Origin: a virus
Length of the DNA stretch: 32,362 bases
Strand: one strand, 5' to 3'
Virus record (IMG/VR): IMGVR_UViG_3300026094_000019
Coordinates: 1 to 32,362 of that record
Part shown: positions 27,274 to 32,362 of the stretch, piece after piece
Position numbering within the stretch: position 1 is the first letter of the stretch
How the letters are laid out: every line of letters begins with the position of its first letter
Notes under the pieces: model-generated
The model's database searches: none
What the model was told of the DNA's origin: nothing
The model's input: only the letters and a program-made list of their open reading frames with translations
Translations under genes and position numbers: made by a program

Positions 27274-27678
27274 ATGTTTAGCGAAATATTTACTGATGAT
27301 TTAGCAGTTTATACTGTGGTACCGAGAGAGATAACAGACGATACTGCTCTCTATAAATTTCAGCGAGATCGACAAAAGAAACGAAAATTTATCCAGGAAC
27401 TGCTGAAACACAATGAAATTATGATATTTTATATAGAAGAGGAGGACGGTCTTGAAAAGTTTGTTGTTGCTACGCTGAAAAACATAGATGTTGATGCTTT
27501 TGATTTGCCAGAAGCAATTGACGAATGGCGAAACAATACCTATCAAGTTAAACATCATGTTCCTTTTATCAGTGTACCGGATAAGACTCCCTTTTATATA
27601 CATGTTGACGATATAACAAAAATAGTTTTACGAAATGAAAATATACAGGAAGTTACAAAAAATTTAAAATTATGGTAA
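27274..27678 (+). CDS. Hypothetical protein closing the enzyme cassette
   Basis: 134 aa, not recognised. It starts two bases after the previous stop. Acidic and basic residues alternate in helices (TALYKFQRDRQKKRKFIQEL, FVVATLKNIDVDAFDLPEA), followed by strands and IHVDDITKIVLRNENIQEVT; the pattern suggests a small alpha/beta fold. No Cys, metal site or membrane segment stands out. The end overlaps by nine bases the convergent NUDIX gene. It may be a late-regulated partner of the cassette enzymes, but that rests on position alone. Homologues may exist in cyanophages. Confidence 0.5.
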   Translation: MFSEIFTDDLAVYTVVPREITDDTALYKFQRDRQKKRKFIQELLKHNEIMIFYIEEEDGLEKFVVATLKNIDVDAFDLPEAIDEWRNNTYQVKHHVPFISVPDKTPFYIHVDDITKIVLRNENIQEVTKNLKLW

Positions 27679-28110
27679 CTGATCTATTTGGTCAAGCACA
27701 TCAACAATGGTAGAAATTTTGACCTGATTGACTTTTTTGTTTAAAGTGTTTTTGACGCCGTAATGTAAAGGATTTGGCCAACAGTTATAAGTTACCCATG
27801 CATATCCATTGTGCTCGCAATTTAAACAAGGTTGAAATTCTTCTTGTACAACACATAGATAGGTATGATATACAAATAAAGAATCGCGAGATTTAAACTT
27901 CTCAAGTGGCATGGTTTTTGAAATTGAAACAACTCCTATTTCTTCCTGAATTTCGCGCTCACAGCCCTCCCATTCTGTTTCTTCTCCTTCCAGTGTTCCT
28001 CCAACTAACCCCCATACATTAGATCGTTTACTTTGAGCACGGTGTACAAAAAGAAATCTTTTTGTATCTAAGGCATAAAATAATGCTCCTGAACAAATAG
28101 TTGATATCAT
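27670..28110 (-). CDS. NUDIX hydrolase
   Basis: 146 aa from the ATG at 28110; an in-frame TTG at 28137 would add nine residues, but neither start has a clear Shine-Dalgarno. Residues ~38-60 contain a complete NUDIX box, GX5EX7REUXEEXGU: G, five residues (TLEGE), E, seven residues (TEWEGCE), then REIQEEIGV. A preceding VHRAQSKRSNVWGLVGG strand is typical. These enzymes hydrolyse nucleoside diphosphates linked to another group (for example dNTPs, NADH, ADP-ribose, mRNA cap-like ends); the substrate here is not determined. It is alone on the minus strand in this stretch, converging with the cassette (nine-base overlap) and divergent from the 28187 gene. NUDIX genes are common in T4-like phages. 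The catalytic assignment is strong; role and expression class are inferred. Confidence 0.85.
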   Translation of the reverse strand: MISTICSGALFYALDTKRFLFVHRAQSKRSNVWGLVGGTLEGEETEWEGCEREIQEEIGVVSISKTMPLEKFKSRDSLFVYHTYLCVVQEEFQPCLNCEHNGYAWVTYNCWPNPLHYGVKNTLNKKVNQVKISTIVDVLDQIDQLP

Positions 28111-28159
28111 ATGTTTATATACTTTATCATGTGCCAAAATAATTGCAATTGTGATTCTA

Positions 28160-28167
28160 TATAAATA
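28160..28167 (+). promoter_or_regulatory. T4-late-type promoter (TATAAATA)
   Basis: An exact TATAAATA lies 19 bases before the ATG at 28187, in the 50-base divergent gap after the NUDIX gene. It matches the full T4 late consensus and precedes a structural gene, so this is the best-supported late promoter in the window. A GAGG at 28175-28178 could be the ribosome-binding site. Confidence 0.65.
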
Positions 28168-28186
28168 TGTTATATGAGGCCAGAAA

Positions 28187-30589
28187 ATGTCAGAATTATT
28201 TGATAGAATAAGACTTATTCCCAGAGCGGGCGACTTCCTTGGTAGAATTACAGGCTCTAGCGGACAAATTTATACCAATAAAACAACTGGCAGTTTGCGA
28301 GTTTACGACGGTGATAATCAGGGAGGCGCTGAACTTGCAAGAGCAGACTTTGCAAATATAGAAGACAACGCTGCACTAAATTTAAAGGGCGAAAAAAACC
28401 GCATACGGTTTGCATGGACTACTCTAACAGAATTAGAAACTGAAGTAGATCCTAGTATTTACGCAGGTATGATTGCGTATGTTGCTGCTGAAAACAGATT
28501 ATATTTTGCAGAAGTAGACGGATGGAAACCAGTTGCCAATTTATCAGAGATTAGCGAGTCTGGCACACAGATTCCTTACACACCAGACGATTCGAATACT
28601 CTGCTTCATGTAAGCGGAACATACGATTTTGGAAACAATATATTAAAGTATGCTAATGCTATTGATCAGGAATCACAGTTGTCAAACTATGACCCGTCCG
28701 TATACCACGGCATGACTATGCATGTGCATTCTACCGGAGCCTTGTACTATGCTCATGACGGTGCTTGGCGCAAATTACTGACTGATACAAGCTTTAACAA
28801 TGTAGAAGCAGCAGGCTATGTTTCGCCTCTCGGGCCAGTAGCGTATTCGAACTCTTATGTTGATTTAGATAATACTCCTAATAGCATATTAGATTTTGGT
28901 ATTGTAGACGGCGCTTCAGGACAAGTTCTTTCTACTAACGGTGCAGGCTCTTTCAGTTTTATTGATGTTGCAACCGAGTCTGGCAGTTCGTTTGACCTAA
29001 TAGAAACAGACAACGGATCTTTTGATCCTAGCGAGTTATCAACCCTGTCTTTCTCGGGCGGCGATAATATTTCAACAGAGGTAGTAACAGATTCAGATGC
29101 GGTTACTATCAACCTTAATAGTTTTTCTATCAACTTTCTTTCGGATGTAGATACTCAGAGTAACCCACCTAGCACAGGAGAAGTTTTAAAATGGGACGGT
29201 GCAAAATGGTCTCCTGGCACAGATATAGCAGAAGGCGGCACCGGTCTTGATGCCGACACACTTGACGGCCAGGACGGATCCTACTATCTCAACTATAATA
29301 ATTTTACAAATACACCGGACGTGTTGACCTTAGACGAGTTAGGGGTAAACAATGAAGCAGCAGCTAGCGGCAATGGAGCAATTAGTTACGACAATACTAC
29401 AGGATTATTTCGATACACGCCCCCTACTGCTGCAGGAATAGGTGCAGCATCTCTATCAGATTTCAGTGTCACAGTTGATCCACCAGGTGTTACCAGTTTA
29501 ACATACAATGATTCTACTGGTGTTTTTCGTTATACTCCTCCTCAACTGGGCGATTTTGAATTTACAGGGACTATACTAGATACTGTTGGTAGTGCGCAAA
29601 TTACAGTAACACCGGATGTTAATTTCTCTGGTGCAGTATCTTTTACTACGCTGTCATCAACTGGTGTAGGAACACTTACTTTGGATAGTGCTAGTTCTAT
29701 TGCGCTTGTTGCAGAAGATGATATATCTTTTTCTGCAGGCACAGGTAGTATTATCTTAGACAATCAATCCTGGCCTCAGGCAGACGGCGCGAGCGGCGAA
29801 GTTTTATCTACCGACGGCCAAGGTCAATTGAGTTGGCAATCCGTAAGCGGAAATGATCAAAATCTATTTGAAACAATATCAGCAGATTCTGGATCCACAA
29901 CAGCAGATACAGTCACAGACACACTAACTGTATCTGGCGGAACTGATATAACAACTTCTGTCAGCGGAGATGTCCTCACAATTGATTTTACAGGAACAGG
30001 CAGTAATCAAAATGTGTTTGAGACAGTTAGTGGAGATTTTGGAAGCACCACTGCTGACACAAGTTCAGACACACTAACTGTATCTGGCGGTACTGATATT
30101 TCCACTTCTGTAAGCGGAGACACACTCACAATAAATTACACCGGCGGCGGCGGAGGTGTGACAGATTTCAGTCAATTAACTGACGCACAAAATGCTAATC
30201 AAAGAACAATAGACCAAGTATTTGAAACTGCTATTTGCACACTGCGAGGTATTGCTAATGGATTTGTATCATACAGTTGGGAAGATCATTATACAGGAGA
30301 AAATCCCACAATCTATGCTTTATCAGGGACCACTCTTGCTTTTGATCTAAACAATTTGGCGGGCCATCCTACCGAAATTCAAGATGCATCAGGGAATCCA
30401 TTAACAACTGGCTTGACATGGGTTTCTCCTAGCGGCCAGGTTTTAACTGGAGCATCTGCTAATGATCAACAAACCGGAACGCTTTATTGGCGTATAAATG
30501 AAAGCATCAGCGGCAATTTTTTATATCAATGCACTGCGCACGCATCTATGGTCGGCGATATAGTAGTAAAAAGACTAAGTCTACTTTAA
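28187..30589 (+). CDS. Fibre-like virion protein with C-terminal cupredoxin-like domain
   Basis: 800 aa. The N-terminus (MSELFDRIRLIPRAGDFLGR, then IYTNKTTGSLRVYDG and RADFANIEDNAALN) resembles structural proteins I remember from marine T4-like phages. The middle is fibre-like: DADTLDGQDGSYYLN, paired RYTPP units, and two adjacent 50-residue copies (558-607 and 608-657) with DTLTVSGGTDI.TSVSGD.LTI. Residues ~700-800 form a separate domain: PTIYALSGTTLAFDLN, H727 in AGHPTEIQD, then C782, H785 and M788 in FLYQCTAHASMVGDIVVK. This H...C-x2-H-x2-M pattern equals the amicyanin-type copper ligand arrangement. It is preceded by an exact late promoter. The stop overlaps the stop of the minus-strand gene by four bases. 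Virion location is likely; copper binding is inferred. Confidence 0.72.
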   Translation: MSELFDRIRLIPRAGDFLGRITGSSGQIYTNKTTGSLRVYDGDNQGGAELARADFANIEDNAALNLKGEKNRIRFAWTTLTELETEVDPSIYAGMIAYVAAENRLYFAEVDGWKPVANLSEISESGTQIPYTPDDSNTLLHVSGTYDFGNNILKYANAIDQESQLSNYDPSVYHGMTMHVHSTGALYYAHDGAWRKLLTDTSFNNVEAAGYVSPLGPVAYSNSYVDLDNTPNSILDFGIVDGASGQVLSTNGAGSFSFIDVATESGSSFDLIETDNGSFDPSELSTLSFSGGDNISTEVVTDSDAVTINLNSFSINFLSDVDTQSNPPSTGEVLKWDGAKWSPGTDIAEGGTGLDADTLDGQDGSYYLNYNNFTNTPDVLTLDELGVNNEAAASGNGAISYDNTTGLFRYTPPTAAGIGAASLSDFSVTVDPPGVTSLTYNDSTGVFRYTPPQLGDFEFTGTILDTVGSAQITVTPDVNFSGAVSFTTLSSTGVGTLTLDSASSIALVAEDDISFSAGTGSIILDNQSWPQADGASGEVLSTDGQGQLSWQSVSGNDQNLFETISADSGSTTADTVTDTLTVSGGTDITTSVSGDVLTIDFTGTGSNQNVFETVSGDFGSTTADTSSDTLTVSGGTDISTSVSGDTLTINYTGGGGGVTDFSQLTDAQNANQRTIDQVFETAICTLRGIANGFVSYSWEDHYTGENPTIYALSGTTLAFDLNNLAGHPTEIQDASGNPLTTGLTWVSPSGQVLTGASANDQQTGTLYWRINESISGNFLYQCTAHASMVGDIVVKRLSLL
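29858..30157 (+). repeat. Two tandem 150-base repeat units in the 800-aa fibre gene
   Basis: Codons 558-607 and 608-657 encode matching units beginning QNLFETIS or QNVFETVS and containing DTLTVSGGTDI; 25 bases near the middle are identical in both. The unit is exactly 50 codons, so copy number can change without a frameshift. Confidence 0.75.
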
Positions 30590-32055
30590 AATTCTATGCG
30601 CCAGGCTCCGTTAGGATATTCGCCTTCGAATGACATGCGCCATTCAGAATTTTCAAACTTGTATTGAACACCGGTGTTAAGATTTGTAGTGTAAACTGGT
30701 GTTACTGTGGAATCCGAGTCAGTAGAATCAAACACAACCTGCCATTCTGTGCCTGTCCATTCTATGATATCATTAGCAGTTGCAGTAAGGTCCGACCCGT
30801 CTTGGTTCTTCCAAGCGTCTGCTCCGTCTGTGTTTTGAGAGTTGCCAATAGATTCTAGTATTAATATTCTCGGATTGGCACTTAGATCTAGATTTTCGGG
30901 ATTTGATTTTTGAGGATCTATAATATAATCTATCTTAGATCTTGGACCTAAACTACTGGTGATTACAGTGTCAGTAGGAATTGAATCCTCGTCCCAGTTA
31001 ACAACTGCCTGCGAAGTATCCGTAGAAATAGCAAAAGTGCCAACTATTTCTGTTGGTAGATCCGAACGCTGTAACCGTATCGTTGATATACCTTCTTCGA
31101 ACTTGAACGGGAATGCTTCTAGGAATTGCCACCATGATATTCCTCCTACTGCACCATTTTTGACCAGTTGCAGAGTGTTATTCATTACTAGTAGATCAAT
31201 GTCCTGATAGGTGGTTTTGAGAATTGCGAGCACAGACTGTTCTGTGTCATAGTCTTTTCTCGTAGTAGCACGTTCTAGATCTCCTGACTCATTTACAAAC
31301 AGTTCCGTTTGAATATCAGCGTCTCCTTCAGGCAGAGAAAAATCTATGTCTGTTGTAGCGTCAATTAACTCCTGTTTGGAATTATGAATACGACTGACAA
31401 TGTCCGTAATAACACCCATTCGTTTGACTTTCGCAGGAGGCGAAATGTATATAGGTGTAGTAAATGACAGTGTGGAAACGTCTATTTCTGTTTCTGTACC
31501 CTGAGGTATTGTTCTTGAACTCCAAGTTATTGAATCAAGATATACTGCGGATAGAGAAGTCCAGTCAAGATAGTTGTCTGTGGTCTGTAATTCAAGAGAA
31601 GGATTAAACAGCATTAGTATCTGCTCAAGTATCTGCAGTTTCTGATCTGTGTTTGTGCTCCATAGATCTACACTAACTGTGAGAGTGTAGGGTGTTGGCA
31701 TGAGGCGTTCAACTGTGTAATTCTTGCCTTCTGTGTTTAGATACTCGTTGCCTGCAGAGTCAAATTCTCTTTCTCTAATATTAACTTTATTGACATAGGA
31801 TGAATCTGCTAGTCTCGAAGTGTCTAGTTCTAGGCCTGTGACATACAGCGCCATTCGAGGTGCGTTTGGTATTTTGTTTTCTGAATTGTTTCTGATTATG
31901 TTGGCAACCTGACGTGTTAGGTCTCCATACATAGCAGGCACTGTAACAACGTTACCTGAACCGTCTTTGTAGGAAAAGCCACTCATCATTCTTACCATCT
32001 GAGTGATGTATCTTCTTAGTTGTCCGTCGTAAAAATGGTCTAATTGATTTGACAT
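30586..32055 (-). CDS. gp15: Tail sheath stabilizer / completion protein, gp15-like
   Basis: 489 aa on the minus strand. The N-terminal 220 residues fit T4 gp15: HFYDGQLRRYITQM (T4 YFYNSSFRRYATLM), VPAMYGDLTRQVANIIRN, APRMALYVTGLELD, TPYTLTVSVDLWSTN, QILEQILMLFNP, and the TEIDVSTLSF..PIYISPP strand. T4 gp15 (272 aa) caps the tail tube and sheath and joins the head neck. Here residues beyond ~230 are an extension with beta-rich sequence (LDLSANPRILILESIGN, DIIEWTGTEWQVVF), about 200 residues longer than T4 gp15. The ATG at 32055 overlaps the upstream gene's stop (TAATG). Family call rests on remembered motif order, strong for the first half; the role of the extension is unknown. Confidence 0.72.
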   Translation of the reverse strand: MSNQLDHFYDGQLRRYITQMVRMMSGFSYKDGSGNVVTVPAMYGDLTRQVANIIRNNSENKIPNAPRMALYVTGLELDTSRLADSSYVNKVNIREREFDSAGNEYLNTEGKNYTVERLMPTPYTLTVSVDLWSTNTDQKLQILEQILMLFNPSLELQTTDNYLDWTSLSAVYLDSITWSSRTIPQGTETEIDVSTLSFTTPIYISPPAKVKRMGVITDIVSRIHNSKQELIDATTDIDFSLPEGDADIQTELFVNESGDLERATTRKDYDTEQSVLAILKTTYQDIDLLVMNNTLQLVKNGAVGGISWWQFLEAFPFKFEEGISTIRLQRSDLPTEIVGTFAISTDTSQAVVNWDEDSIPTDTVITSSLGPRSKIDYIIDPQKSNPENLDLSANPRILILESIGNSQNTDGADAWKNQDGSDLTATANDIIEWTGTEWQVVFDSTDSDSTVTPVYTTNLNTGVQYKFENSEWRMSFEGEYPNGAWRIEF

Positions 32056-32362
32056 TAGTTATCTGCCCGTGGTCTAAGTGCTTTTGACAGTGCCTGTCGC
32101 TCTGCTTCTCTGTTGCGATAGAATTTCACTTCCCATGCGCCTGTGTAGTCAATTGACTCTTGAACACCTGATATTTCAGGCAATTCTATTGTGATGCGAG
32201 AACTGTCCTGAGTGGTAATCATAGCAGGATAATCCGCAACAGCATAGGATTTTTCTAGTGTGTCATATTTCAGAACCAAGTACTCTGCTTGATCTGTGAC
32301 TGCGATGTTGGTATGTATTTCTGTATCACCTTTTTCTAATTGTACCACATCTTGCGCGGCTA
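32055..32362 (-). CDS. Hypothetical protein upstream of gp15-like gene, 5' end outside window
   Basis: About 102 residues are visible, and the frame stays open to the right edge (…AAQDVVQLEKGDTEIHTN), so the gene starts beyond it. The GTG at 32348 is unlikely to be the start, having no ribosome-binding site. Visible sequence has strands (EYLVLKYDTLEKSYAV, SRITIELPEI, GAWEVKFYRN) and a basic helical end (NREAERQALSKALRPRADN). No known motif; it does not match what I remember of T4 gp13 or gp14. It overlaps the gp15-like start by one base, so it is translated in the same unit. A structural tail or neck role is likely from position only. Confidence 0.5.
   Translation of the reverse strand, partial: AAQDVVQLEKGDTEIHTNIAVTDQAEYLVLKYDTLEKSYAVADYPAMITTQDSSRITIELPEISGVQESIDYTGAWEVKFYRNREAERQALSKALRPRADN

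Noticed and set aside
32346-32348. GTG as start of the rightmost minus-strand gene
   Set aside because: The frame remains open to the edge, and no ribosome-binding site precedes it.
1-32362. CRISPR array, tRNA genes, insertion sequence, integrase or attachment site
   Set aside because: No spaced direct repeats, cloverleaf-like segment with CCA-type end, transposase or recombinase motif was found; genes leave gaps of at most about 76 bases.
1-32362. Prophage or bacterial chromosome origin
   Set aside because: All identifiable flanking genes are virion or phage-accessory types with T4-like features, and no host gene is seen.
32055-32362. Assignment of the right-edge gene as gp13 or gp14
   Set aside because: The visible end does not match what I recall of those neck proteins; gene order alone is not enough.

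Overview
The window comes from a tailed phage, most likely a T4-like marine myovirus of the kind that infects cyanobacteria, SAR11 or related marine bacteria. The grounds are the tightly packed genes, very large beta-rich fibre proteins with N-terminal W/GD repeats, a reverse-strand homologue of the T4 tail completion protein gp15, T4-late-promoter-like octamers before structural genes, and a viral FAD halogenase of the type known from cyanophage. No photosynthesis, replication or integration gene is visible, so the host cannot be fixed from this window. No tRNA, CRISPR array, insertion sequence or attachment site was recognised, and no stretch longer than 50 bases lacks a gene.

Positions 1-21368 (+) form a tail-fibre and adhesin region. 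In order they hold: the 3' part of a fibre gene cut by the left edge; a 479-aa fibre with an internal repeat; two small virion-type proteins; two giant paralogous proteins of 1850 and 2457 aa sharing W/GD repeats, beta-helix, Asp-box propeller-like part and C-terminal part; a 106-aa beta protein; a fibre ending in an S74-type intramolecular chaperone/autoprotease; a lectin-like fibre; and two tandemly duplicated propeller-like adhesins. Two genes of unknown function (21418-22753) follow.

Positions 22792-27678 (+) hold five genes with no or overlapping junctions: a fusion of a cysteine-rich TIM-barrel-like domain to a class I methyltransferase, a flavin-dependent tryptophan-halogenase homologue, a 2OG-Fe(II) oxygenase, a marine-phage protein of unknown function and a small unknown. 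This compact tailoring-enzyme cassette inside a structural region is the most unusual part of the window. A NUDIX hydrolase gene (-) closes it from the other side.

Positions 28187-30589 (+) encode an 800-aa fibre-like protein under a perfect TATAAATA box. It ends in a domain carrying the full ligand pattern of a type-1 copper (cupredoxin) site; a similar pattern lies inside the 2457-aa protein. From 30586 to the right edge genes run on the minus strand: the gp15 homologue and a gene cut by the edge.

The simplest reading is a virion adhesion module expressed late, interrupted by an accessory cassette that could modify a small molecule, amino acid or surface component during infection. All functions come from remembered family motifs; no database search or structure prediction was run.
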